Shown here one piece after another: positions 1 to 7,097 of a stretch of 14,153 nt of DNA. Numbering within the stretch: position 1 is the stretch's first letter; the number at the start of each line of letters is the position of its first letter. The stretch is taken from the NCBI GenBank assembly GCA_937927665.1, contig CALBRY010000482.1:1-14153 (forward strand), read 5' to 3'. A model generated the notes under the pieces. It did no database searches. It was not told the origin of the DNA and worked only from the letters and a program-made list of their open reading frames with translations. The position numbers and the translations under genes were made by a program. This DNA is from an uncultured Chloroflexota bacterium. GTDB lineage: Bacteria > Chloroflexota > Anaerolineae > Aggregatilineales > Phototrophicaceae.

Positions 1-1
1 A

Positions 2-1273
2 GACCTCGAAGAAGCATCGGACGAAACCGGAGACACCCTCGCCGAGCTTGATCCGCTTGCGAAAGAGGATGTAATCAACCCGCACGCGGCGGATACGTCA
101 ATCATCGACGACTTGACGACGCTTTTGGCATATCTGCAAATTCACGCACCCACACTGGAGCGCGATTTCTTCCGCAAGAAAGATCTCGACGGGATCACCG
201 CGCATTTGTTGAACCCGGATCGGGCGCGGTTGGTATTCATGTTAGGGATCGGCATCAGCGCCAACTTGATCGAAGTGCAAAACGGGCGCGCATCGACCAA
301 CCGTGTTGAACTGCGCCGCTGGTTGAACGGCACACGCGCCGAACAGATCAAGCACCTTGCGAATGCTTGGAAGAACGGCACCGTCTGGATCGATCTGTTT
401 CATGTACCGGGGCTGCACCCTGAACCGGAAGCCGGAACACTGAACCAGTACAATCCGGCGGCGGTGCGCGAGGCGATCCTCGATATGATGAGCAGCACGC
501 TCCCTCAATCCGATTGGTGGAGCATCGATCAGTTGATCGATATTGTGCGCGAAGAAAGCGCTGATTTTCAGCGTCCGAACGGCGATTTTGACAGTTGGTA
601 TATCCGTAACGACGACGGCGATTATTTGAGCGGGATTGAAAGTTGGGATGCGGTCGAAGGCGCGCTCCTCGATTTTATGATCACCCGCCCGCTGCACTGG
701 TTGGGGATGCTCGATCTGGCGGATGGTGCGGCGCGGCTGACCGCTTACGGGCGCGGCTTACTCAGCTTGACGCCGTTTCCCATGCCGCCAGAAACACCGG
801 ATGCGCTCACAATTGGCGCGGATGGCGGGATCGTCGTATCGCGCAAAGCATCGCGGATGGATCGTTTTCAGGTGTGCCGCTTCTCGTCGTGGGTCGCCCC
901 CGCTGATCTGACAGGGAAGCCGTACACGTATAAGCTCGATCCGGCAGGGATCACCCGCGCGCAAGCACAGGGGATCGACTCCGGGCATATCGGCGCGTTT
1001 TTATCAAAGTTTTTGAACCCGCTCCCGCCCACAATCGCGCGGTTGCTGCAAAATTGGCAGGGCGGCGCGGCAGCAAGCGTTACGTTTGAGCGCGTCATGA
1101 TCATGCGGGCAACCTCCGTTGAAGTCATGGAGCAGATCGTTAACACGCCCGCGACCCGCCGCTTTTTAGGGGCGCGGCTCGGCGATCTGGCGGCGATCAT
1201 TCGCGCCGATCAATGGGAAATGCTGCAAGACGCGCTTGGCGAAATGGGAATTCAAGTGGAGGTTAATGGATGA
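2..1273 (+). CDS. Helicase-associated-domain protein, C-terminal part (5' end outside window)
   Basis: The reading frame is open from the first bases of the window, so the gene starts upstream and only about 423 residues of its C-terminal part are visible; the TTG at 113 is just an internal codon. I recognise the C-terminal pattern of the helicase-associated domain found beside XPB/Ssl2-like helicases (Helicase_C_3 type). A strand-rich stretch 'ADGGIVVSRKAS' is followed by 'YKLDPAGITRAQAQGI', then 'LPPTIARLLQNW', and near the end 'RRFLGARLGDLAAIIRADQW'. The region before it resembles winged-helix modules. No Walker motifs are visible, so no helicase activity is claimed. In Chloroflexota and Actinobacteria such proteins are usually stand-alone and of unknown role, presumably nucleic-acid binding. 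The stop codon overlaps the next start by 4 bases (ATGA). The family call rests on pattern recognition only. Confidence 0.6.
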   Translation, partial: DLEEASDETGDTLAELDPLAKEDVINPHAADTSIIDDLTTLLAYLQIHAPTLERDFFRKKDLDGITAHLLNPDRARLVFMLGIGISANLIEVQNGRASTNRVELRRWLNGTRAEQIKHLANAWKNGTVWIDLFHVPGLHPEPEAGTLNQYNPAAVREAILDMMSSTLPQSDWWSIDQLIDIVREESADFQRPNGDFDSWYIRNDDGDYLSGIESWDAVEGALLDFMITRPLHWLGMLDLADGAARLTAYGRGLLSLTPFPMPPETPDALTIGADGGIVVSRKASRMDRFQVCRFSSWVAPADLTGKPYTYKLDPAGITRAQAQGIDSGHIGAFLSKFLNPLPPTIARLLQNWQGGAAASVTFERVMIMRATSVEVMEQIVNTPATRRFLGARLGDLAAIIRADQWEMLQDALGEMGIQVEVNG

Positions 1274-3150
1274 TCTGGATCGTACGCCGTTTCGTATTCG
1301 TTTTCGCGTCCCTGCTGCTGGCAATGCCGATCGCGCTTGCCGCACAAGATGCGCCGCTTCCGTCCCCACTCCCCCTCGAAGAAGCGCTGAATACCACCCC
1401 GATCCCCGTACGTGATCGGGTTGATCTGGCGCGTCGTCTGCTCGGCGTGACGGATATTCCCGAACCGCCAACCAGCGCATTCGGGTATCGCGCTGGCGCT
1501 CAAGAGATGTTCTATGTCACCGATACAACCAATAACCGCATCGTCAGCGTTCAGGCAACACTGCGCGTCGTAGGTGAACATATTTACTTATGGGTGCAGT
1601 CCGATCAAGGCGACAGCATTTCAGACCGCGATCTGCAAGCTCTCGCGGATGAATGGGACGACTTTATCTATCAAGGCGTGCGTGACTTATGGGGCGAGGA
1701 AGACAGCCCCGGCATCGACGGCGATCCGCGTATTTATGCGCTGTTCACCGATCAAACGGGTGCGAGTGTGGCAGCATATTTTGCCAGCGATAACACGCTC
1801 CCGCGCGCAGTCGTTTCGACCAGCAATGAACACGAAATGTTCCTGTTCAACTTGGATACATTTGATTACTACACGCCAAGCGAAATCCAGAGTGTATTCG
1901 CGCATGAATTTCAGCATATGGTGCGCGATAACCTTCAGGAAAACGAAGAAACGTGGATGAACGAAGGCTTCAGCGAATTCACGCAAGCCTACCTGTACAA
2001 CGAACAGTCTTACGCCATCTACGATTTCTTGTTCGAGCCGGATACACAGTTAAACGGCTGGGCGGAAGAAAGTTTTGAACGTGGACGCAATTACGGCGCA
2101 TCCAACCTGTTCCTGATTTACTTCTTCGAGCGTTACGGGCTGGACGCGATCCGCACCTTGAGCGGTGACAGTGCGCCGCGCGGCTTGCAATCGGTCGATA
2201 ATGTGCTGCAAGCGATGGGTGAGCCGGGGGTCGATGTCTTGTTCGCGGATTGGGTCGCGGCGAATATCACCGGCGATTATGATCGACTGGAGATCGGGCT
2301 GGATACCACCGTTTATGAGACGGTTTATCCATTCGATGCGCTCACGCTCGATTCGACCGTGCGGCAGTACGGCACGGATTATTACGACATCTCATCGCTG
2401 GAAGGCGATTCGATCACGTTCACGGTTGAAACGCCGGAACTGGTCGGGGTAATTCCCGTCGCTGCCCCAAGCGGTGAACATTTCTGGTACAGCAACCGCG
2501 CCGATATGAGCGACACCATGCTCACCCGCGCTTTTGATCTCACGGATGTCACCAGCGCCGCCATCGAATACAAAGTGTGGTTTCACTTCGAAGACGAATG
2601 GGATTACGGCTATCTAATGGTCAGCACCGACGGCGGCGCAGCATGGACGCCGCTGGAAACATCCAACACGACCACGCGCAATCCGCACAACACCGCTTAT
2701 GGTGCGGGCTATACCGGCACAAGCGGCGGCGGATCTGACGCCGTCTGGTTGAACGAGCGTGTTTCGCTCGATGCATATGTTGGGCAGGAAATTTTGCTCC
2801 GCTTCGAAACGATCACCGATGACGCCGTGAATCAACCCGGCATGGCGATCGATGACATCAAACTCGCCGCGCTCAACTACTCGGCAACGTTTGAAACCGA
2901 CGATGGCGGATGGGACTCGGCGGGCTGGATTTGGACGAATAACCGGATGCCTCAACGGGCATGGGTGCAGGTGATCGAACAACTCCGCAATGAAACCCAT
3001 ATCACCCGCTGGTTGATTCCCGACGATGGGCGGACATTCACCATGCAGCGCGACCCGGACGCCGACATCACCTTCTTGGCGATCAGCGCCTTAGCGCCTG
3101 TCACCACCGTGCCGATGCCCTACACGATCACATTCGAACCGGGCGATTAG
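1270..3150 (+). CDS. Secreted HEFQH zinc metalloprotease with immune-inhibitor-A-like jelly-roll domain
   Basis: The 626-residue product starts with a signal peptide (basic MIWIVRR, hydrophobic core to about residue 24, AQ-A type cleavage region), so it is probably exported. Residues about 90–340 form the catalytic part: HEFQH at 212–216 gives two zinc-ligand histidines and the general base Glu213. 'MNEGFSEF' follows at 230–237, where Glu232 is the likely third ligand, as in the thermolysin-like clan. The spacing and motif fit hyicolysin (M30)-type or M6-like peptidases. Residues about 404–536 ('HFWYSN...', 'VSTDGGAAWTPLE', 'GMAIDDIKL') look like the MAM/jelly-roll domain of immune inhibitor A. 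A second short copy begins at 'TFETDDGGWD' (about 540). GGAGG lies 7 bases before ATG 1270. The gene is probably co-transcribed with the preceding helicase-associated gene. Substrate unknown; a role in extracellular protein breakdown is inferred. Confidence 0.82.
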   Translation: MIWIVRRFVFVFASLLLAMPIALAAQDAPLPSPLPLEEALNTTPIPVRDRVDLARRLLGVTDIPEPPTSAFGYRAGAQEMFYVTDTTNNRIVSVQATLRVVGEHIYLWVQSDQGDSISDRDLQALADEWDDFIYQGVRDLWGEEDSPGIDGDPRIYALFTDQTGASVAAYFASDNTLPRAVVSTSNEHEMFLFNLDTFDYYTPSEIQSVFAHEFQHMVRDNLQENEETWMNEGFSEFTQAYLYNEQSYAIYDFLFEPDTQLNGWAEESFERGRNYGASNLFLIYFFERYGLDAIRTLSGDSAPRGLQSVDNVLQAMGEPGVDVLFADWVAANITGDYDRLEIGLDTTVYETVYPFDALTLDSTVRQYGTDYYDISSLEGDSITFTVETPELVGVIPVAAPSGEHFWYSNRADMSDTMLTRAFDLTDVTSAAIEYKVWFHFEDEWDYGYLMVSTDGGAAWTPLETSNTTTRNPHNTAYGAGYTGTSGGGSDAVWLNERVSLDAYVGQEILLRFETITDDAVNQPGMAIDDIKLAALNYSATFETDDGGWDSAGWIWTNNRMPQRAWVQVIEQLRNETHITRWLIPDDGRTFTMQRDPDADITFLAISALAPVTTVPMPYTITFEPGD

Positions 3151-3159
3151 GAGAGAAAG

Positions 3160-3224
3160 AAGTTAAAAGGGAAACCGCAGAATCGCCACAAGGAATCCCT
3201 TTTAACTTTTCCCTTTTAACTTTT
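3160..3224. terminator. Inverted repeat with one left arm and two tandem right arms, between convergent genes
   Basis: The left arm aagttaaaagggaaa (3160–3174) is complementary to tttcccttttaactt at 3208–3222 (15 bp). Its first 13 bases also pair with 3196–3208. The two right arms arise from an exact tandem duplication of a 14-mer, cccttttaactttt, at 3197–3210 and 3211–3224. It lies between the stop of the metalloprotease gene (plus) and the stop of the ytxH-like gene (minus), so a bidirectional terminator is likely. The right arm runs into the last codons of the minus-strand gene. Confidence 0.55.
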
Positions 3225-3464
3225 AACGGTATTCGCAGGCGCACCCGGCAGCAGCGGTTTTCCGAGCCGCTTTTCGAGTTCCGCCTCAAGCTCGCGCTGA
3301 CGATCCGCGCTTGCGCGCCGCGCCTCGGACATCGTATCCAAATACCCTTGTTTGATCGTACCACGCAGCGCTTTGCCGCTCGTCGGGGCGAACAGCGCCA
3401 CGATCACGATCGCAAAGCCCGCGCCGACAATAAAGCCGAGTCCCAAACTGATCAGTTTTCGCAT
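3216..3464 (-). CDS. YtxH-like small membrane protein
   Basis: An 82-residue protein. An N-terminal hydrophobic helix with glycines (residues about 4–25, 'LGLGFIVGAGFAIVIVALFA') is followed by 'APTSGKALRG', the usual post-helix motif of YtxH-domain proteins. A charged helical tail rich in Glu/Arg (SEARRASADRQRELEAELEKRL) probably forms a coiled coil. A single-pass inner-membrane location is expected; the function of this family is not well defined. ATG 3464 is chosen; GTG 3470, two codons upstream, is also possible because GGAAAGG sits 5 bases before it. Diverges from ridA, and its 3' end lies inside the intergenic inverted repeat. Length, composition and the motif support a real gene. Confidence 0.65.
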   Translation of the reverse strand: MRKLISLGLGFIVGAGFAIVIVALFAPTSGKALRGTIKQGYLDTMSEARRASADRQRELEAELEKRLGKPLLPGAPANTVKS

Positions 3465-3478
3465 CCTCACCCGCGCCT

Positions 3479-3512
3479 TTCCGTGCTGGCTGATTCAGGG
3501 GTATAGTCCTGA
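3479..3512 (+). promoter_or_regulatory. Possible ridA promoter with overlapping dyad
   Basis: TATAGT at 3502–3507 matches the -10 consensus at 5 of 6 positions; the -35 position 17 bases upstream (3479–3484, ttccgt) is weak. The -10 element lies within a dyad, TCAGG (3495–3499) and CCTGA (3508–3512), so a repressor could cover it. The palindrome CTCTAGAG follows at 3513–3520. The region separates divergent ytxH-like and ridA genes. Sequence inspection only. Confidence 0.28.
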
Positions 3513-3554
3513 CTCTAGAGAATTTCGTCCTTCTATTCAAGGGAATCGTGACCT

Positions 3555-3938
3555 ATGAGCAAAACTCGTATTCAGACGGATCATGCACCCGCCGCCGTCG
3601 GACCGTATTCACAGGCAGTTGTCGCCAATGGATTTGTGTATGTCGCGGGACAGGTGCCGCTTGTGCCGGAGACGAAAAAACTCATCGAAGGCGACGTGAC
3701 GGTACAAACGCAGCGCGTGCTGGATAACGTCAAGGCGATTTTGGAAGCCGCCGGGACGAGCCTGGCAAATGTGGTCAAAACCACCGTATTCTTGACCGAT
3801 CTCGCAGATTTTCAAGCGATGAATGCCGTCTACGCGACCTATTTTGGCGATGTGCCGCCCGCCCGCTCAACCGTACAGGTGGCAGGACTGCCGCTCCCCG
3901 GCGCGCGCGTCGAAATCGAAGTCGTCGCGCTCGCGTAA
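3555..3938 (+). CDS. ridA: RidA family enamine/imine deaminase
   Basis: The 127-residue product matches the RidA (YjgF/YER057c/UK114) family across its full usual length. Hallmarks are 'GPYSQAV' (16–22), 'AGQVPL' (31–36), 'VFLTDLADFQAMNAVY' (78–93), the catalytic arginine in 'PPARSTVQV' (Arg104) and the C-terminal 'GARVEIEVVAL' with Glu120. Family members hydrolyse reactive enamine/imine intermediates such as 2-aminoacrylate made by PLP enzymes, protecting other PLP enzymes in the cytosol; they act as homotrimers. AAGGGA lies about 11 bases before ATG 3555. The gene appears monocistronic: the ytxH-like gene is divergent and chrA convergent. Presence of the Arg suggests a true deaminase rather than a non-catalytic relative. 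Confidence 0.93.
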   Translation: MSKTRIQTDHAPAAVGPYSQAVVANGFVYVAGQVPLVPETKKLIEGDVTVQTQRVLDNVKAILEAAGTSLANVVKTTVFLTDLADFQAMNAVYATYFGDVPPARSTVQVAGLPLPGARVEIEVVALA

Positions 3939-3943
3939 CATCA

Positions 3944-4004
3944 ACGCAAAGGCGCAAAGGAGTGTTGAGACTCTTTGCGCCTTTGCATCCTCGCGCCTTT
4001 GCGT
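3944..4004. terminator. Inverted repeat built on a cgcaaagg tandem unit, between ridA and chrA
   Basis: The left arm contains two exact tandem copies of cgcaaagg (3945–3952, 3953–3960). gcaaaggcgcaaag (3946–3959) pairs perfectly with 3973–3986 (14 bp, loop 13). A second right arm, gcgcctttgcgt (3993–4004), can instead pair with 3944–3955 (12 bp). The element lies between the convergent stops of ridA and chrA and could terminate both transcripts, although it has no long U-tract. It shares the 'one left arm, two right arms' design with the element at 3160–3224. Confidence 0.5.
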
Positions 4005-4019
4005 AAACGCAGTTTGCTT

Positions 4020-5255
4020 CTATGTCATCCCCACAATCAAGCCAACCACGCCGCCGATGATCAACATCCATGTCGCGTTGATCTTAAATCGCAGCAGCGC
4101 TACCAGTGACACCGCGATCAAGCTCACGCCGATCACGCTGATCGGCAGTCCTGCTTCAAAGCCGCCGCTGTACGGAAGCAGTGCCGCCCCCGCCAGTTCC
4201 ACCACCACCACGCCGATCGCCGCCACTACCGCCGCATTGAGTCCATCAAGAAATGCGCTCAATACACGGCTTTGACGCATACGCGGGATAAACGGCGCGG
4301 ACAGAATCACGAACACAAACGACGGCAGAAAAATCCCGAACGCGCCCGCCAATGCACCCGGCAGCCCTGCTGTCATGTACCCCATCGATCCGGCAGCCGT
4401 GAACACCGGACCCGGCGTGAACTGTCCAATTGCGATCGCGTCGAGAAGCTGCTGCTGCGTCAGCCAACGGTACGTTTCGACCAGATCTTGCTGCACGTAA
4501 GCGAACAGCACATATCCCGTGCCGAACAGGATTGACCCGATCCGCAAAAAATACCAGAACAAATCCAATGCCGAAGGCACACTGAGCGCAGCGGCAGCTT
4601 GCGCGATCGGTTCGGCATAGCGGCTGACGTTGAGCGATGCCGCTTGAAACGCTCCGCCGATCAACAGCGCCGCGCCGCCAAGTCCACCGCGCAAAATAAC
4701 CTGAATTAGCGCGAACACCACGCCCGATCCGAGAATCACGACGATTTCCGGCAGATTAAGCACCACCAGCGCGATCACCGCCGTCACCGCCAGCATGATC
4801 AAGGCGCGGGTTTTGAGCGCGCCGGGAATCAAACGCACGCCCGCAACCGCGATGATCGCCACGATCACCGGTTTTAATCCCCAGAAAATCGACTCGACAG
4901 CGGTAAGCGATCCCCCGGCGACCACGAGCGCCGTGAGCGCAATCGTGATAATCAGCGACGGGATAATAAAACATGCCCCGGCTAGAATCGCGCCGGGGAT
5001 GCCTTTCATCATGTATCCGGTATGGATCATCACTTCGGTGGAGTTCGGTCCCGGTATCAGGTTGACCGCCGCCATCAGATCGAGATATTCCTCGCGGGTG
5101 AGCCATCGACGGCGCACCACAATTTCATCCATCCCCACCGCCATATGAGCGATAGGTCCTCCAAACGACGTGACACTCATCCGCAAGAACAACCGCGCGA
5201 GATCAGCATACGTCGCGGTAGCATGGTCGGTTTTTGGCTGCTCAAGACTTGTCAT
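4020..5255 (-). CDS. chrA: Two-domain ChrA-type chromate transporter
   Basis: The 411-residue, very hydrophobic protein has the duplicated CHR architecture of long-chain ChrA permeases. The first half carries 'SVTSFGGP' (27–34) and 'NLIPGPNSTEV' (65–75). The second half has the corresponding 'FGTGYVLF' (about 244–251) and 'GQFTPGPVFTAAGSMGY' (277–293). About 10–12 membrane segments are expected. Characterised members export chromate by proton antiport; many relatives are untested, so the substrate is an assignment by family. The start ATG 5255 lies inside the 3' end of the upstream histidine kinase gene (14-base overlap), which points to translational coupling. No chrB-type regulator is visible. 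The 3' end converges on ridA across an inverted repeat. Confidence 0.88.
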   Translation of the reverse strand: MTSLEQPKTDHATATYADLARLFLRMSVTSFGGPIAHMAVGMDEIVVRRRWLTREEYLDLMAAVNLIPGPNSTEVMIHTGYMMKGIPGAILAGACFIIPSLIITIALTALVVAGGSLTAVESIFWGLKPVIVAIIAVAGVRLIPGALKTRALIMLAVTAVIALVVLNLPEIVVILGSGVVFALIQVILRGGLGGAALLIGGAFQAASLNVSRYAEPIAQAAAALSVPSALDLFWYFLRIGSILFGTGYVLFAYVQQDLVETYRWLTQQQLLDAIAIGQFTPGPVFTAAGSMGYMTAGLPGALAGAFGIFLPSFVFVILSAPFIPRMRQSRVLSAFLDGLNAAVVAAIGVVVVELAGAALLPYSGGFEAGLPISVIGVSLIAVSLVALLRFKINATWMLIIGGVVGLIVGMT

Positions 5256-6993
5256 CTAGCTCATTTCTGCTTGCCATATCGAGAAATTCAAGCGCTTCCT
5301 TGTTTGAAAGAATCGGTAAATGCACGCTGAACACACTCCCCGCACCAATTTCGCTTTGAACTTCGATACGTCCGCCGTGCGCCTCAGCAATTTTGCGGGC
5401 AATATTCAAGCTCAATCCGGTACCGCCGTCGGCGCTCTCCTGCATGCTGTTCGTCCGGTAGAAGCGATCGAAAATATAGGGCAGTTCCAGCGGACTAATG
5501 CCAACGCCGGTATCGATCACATCAATAAGGATTTCGTCTTCCTCAGTGTGTGAACGGATCGTCAGCATACCGCCCTCTTGGGTATACCCCAATCCATTGT
5601 GAATCAGGTGTTTGATCATGCGCTTGAACTCATCCGCATCGAGTAGAACATTCGGCAGTCCATCACCCGCTTGAAAAACCACCGTCTGATTACGGCGACC
5701 GGTGATGCGCTGTTCTTCTTCAATCGCGCGCTCGATAAATCCGGTTGTAGATGCCAATTGGAAGCGATAATCGCTTGTATCCGCTTTATCGAGTCGTGAC
5801 ATACTCAGCAAATCGTCAAAAAGCTGCTGCAAATGAGTCACCTGTTCCGCCAGCGTTTCCATCTGCGCGCTTTGCCGTTCCGGTTCATCCTTAAAGCGCT
5901 TCATCAAATACACGCTGGTTTTCATCACCGTGAGCGGCGTGCGTAAATCATGGCTCATGTTGCCGATAAAGCGCTGAAGCACACTCACTTTTTCGCGCTC
6001 AACCGCCAATTCAAGCTGACGCTCTGCCGCCTGTTTATTGGAACTCACATCGTGGATAGCGACGACCCGCAGATGAGTCCCGCGATAGATATGCACTTTG
6101 CTGCGCACTTCCACCGGGAAAACCCGCCCATCAGCGCTGACCGCGCGCAGTTCATACGCTTCGTTGGATGCATACGGCATATTGGCAAACTGCGCTTGAT
6201 CTTCCGGGTAAACAAAGTCGCGCACATTGCGCCCCATCAACGCGGGCAGCGGCGTCTTAAGCATCTCCGCCAGCGCCGGATTCGCGTTCACAATAATCCA
6301 TTCATCGACAACGACAATCGGCTCAAAAGTCGCCTCGAATAGATCACGAAAGCGCGTTTCGCTTTCTTCCAACGCCTGCCCTTTTTGCTGAAGCATCATC
6401 ATTTGACGATGCCGCACCAATGCCGCACTGATGATCAACGCCGCCATAATGGTGACGAAATAGATCGGGATCAGCACATCGCTAAAAGTGAGCGTTCTGG
6501 CGATGGCAGGCAGAAGCGCCATCGAAAACAACGCCGCGCTTGCCGCGATAACCGTTTCGCGCAGTCCAAGCAGCAGATACGTAGCGATAACCGCCGGAAT
6601 CACGGCGATCATGACAACCATCACCCGCGAATTATCCGAATCATGCTTCATCAACAGGAGCGTGTACGGCATCGCGATGAGCATCACCGTCAAAAGATAC
6701 GCGGACGCGTAATAACGCCCGAACCGATTCAGTATATACGCGATGATCGTCAACACGACATTCACAAGCGCGTAAACCTGATAAATACCATCCGTCGAAA
6801 CACCGACGTTCCACAACATGCTGGTAAAAAGTACCGGAAGGAGAAGGATCAGCATCAGCGACAGCAAATGCACCTGTGTGATAGGTACGGTAGGCGGAAC
6901 AAGCGGCTCAACAAGAAGCCGCCATAGCCACCGGACAAACCGATGCAAGCTGTTGAAGACCGGGATTTTCCGAACAGCAGTCGGGATATTCAT
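5242..6993 (-). CDS. Membrane PAS-domain sensor histidine kinase (orphan)
   Basis: 583 residues. After a cytoplasmic N-terminus come about six hydrophobic segments between residues 43 and 193, then a linker helix and a PAS domain (about 210–320: 'RFRDLFEATFEPIVVVDE', ending 'VAIHDVSSNKQ'). The kinase core follows: H-box 'GNMSHDLRTPL' with His348, N-box 'LIHNGLGYT' (Asn466), G1 'DTGVGI' (494–499), F-box 'FDRF' (508–511) and G2 'GGTGLSL' (523–529). In the G2 box the usual third Gly of GxGLGL is Ser. All core elements are present, so an active kinase is expected. No periplasmic sensor domain is visible; the signal may be sensed in the membrane or by PAS. No response regulator is nearby. AGGA precedes ATG 6993, and the gene's 3' end overlaps chrA by 14 bases. 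Confidence 0.9.
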   Translation of the reverse strand: MNIPTAVRKIPVFNSLHRFVRWLWRLLVEPLVPPTVPITQVHLLSLMLILLLPVLFTSMLWNVGVSTDGIYQVYALVNVVLTIIAYILNRFGRYYASAYLLTVMLIAMPYTLLLMKHDSDNSRVMVVMIAVIPAVIATYLLLGLRETVIAASAALFSMALLPAIARTLTFSDVLIPIYFVTIMAALIISAALVRHRQMMMLQQKGQALEESETRFRDLFEATFEPIVVVDEWIIVNANPALAEMLKTPLPALMGRNVRDFVYPEDQAQFANMPYASNEAYELRAVSADGRVFPVEVRSKVHIYRGTHLRVVAIHDVSSNKQAAERQLELAVEREKVSVLQRFIGNMSHDLRTPLTVMKTSVYLMKRFKDEPERQSAQMETLAEQVTHLQQLFDDLLSMSRLDKADTSDYRFQLASTTGFIERAIEEEQRITGRRNQTVVFQAGDGLPNVLLDADEFKRMIKHLIHNGLGYTQEGGMLTIRSHTEEDEILIDVIDTGVGISPLELPYIFDRFYRTNSMQESADGGTGLSLNIARKIAEAHGGRIEVQSEIGAGSVFSVHLPILSNKEALEFLDMASRNELDDKS

Positions 6994-7024
6994 CGCACAT
7001 CCTGATGACGGATTTCGTTAACTG

Positions 7025-7030
7025 ATTATA
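7025..7030 (-). promoter_or_regulatory. Possible -10 element for the histidine kinase–chrA transcript
   Basis: On the minus strand this reads TATAAT, a perfect -10 match, about 31 bases upstream of the kinase start. No convincing -35 hexamer occurs 16–19 bases further upstream. The space between the divergent kinase and aldolase genes is only about 100 bases. A matching plus-strand promoter for the aldolase was not clear. Confidence 0.3.
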
Positions 7031-7097
7031 GCGCAGCGCTTTTGACGCATGATACACTTCTACGGTGAAAAACCATAAAGGAGCAAGGAAAACGGAA

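Noticed and set aside
113..115. TTG at 113 as the start of the first gene
   Set aside because: The frame is open to the window edge without a stop and no ribosome-binding site precedes the TTG; the gene begins upstream.
6385..6927. Plus-strand open frame (180 codons) opposite the membrane part of the histidine kinase
   Set aside because: Its product is very rich in Arg, His and Gln, a typical shadow of a hydrophobic membrane protein on the other strand.
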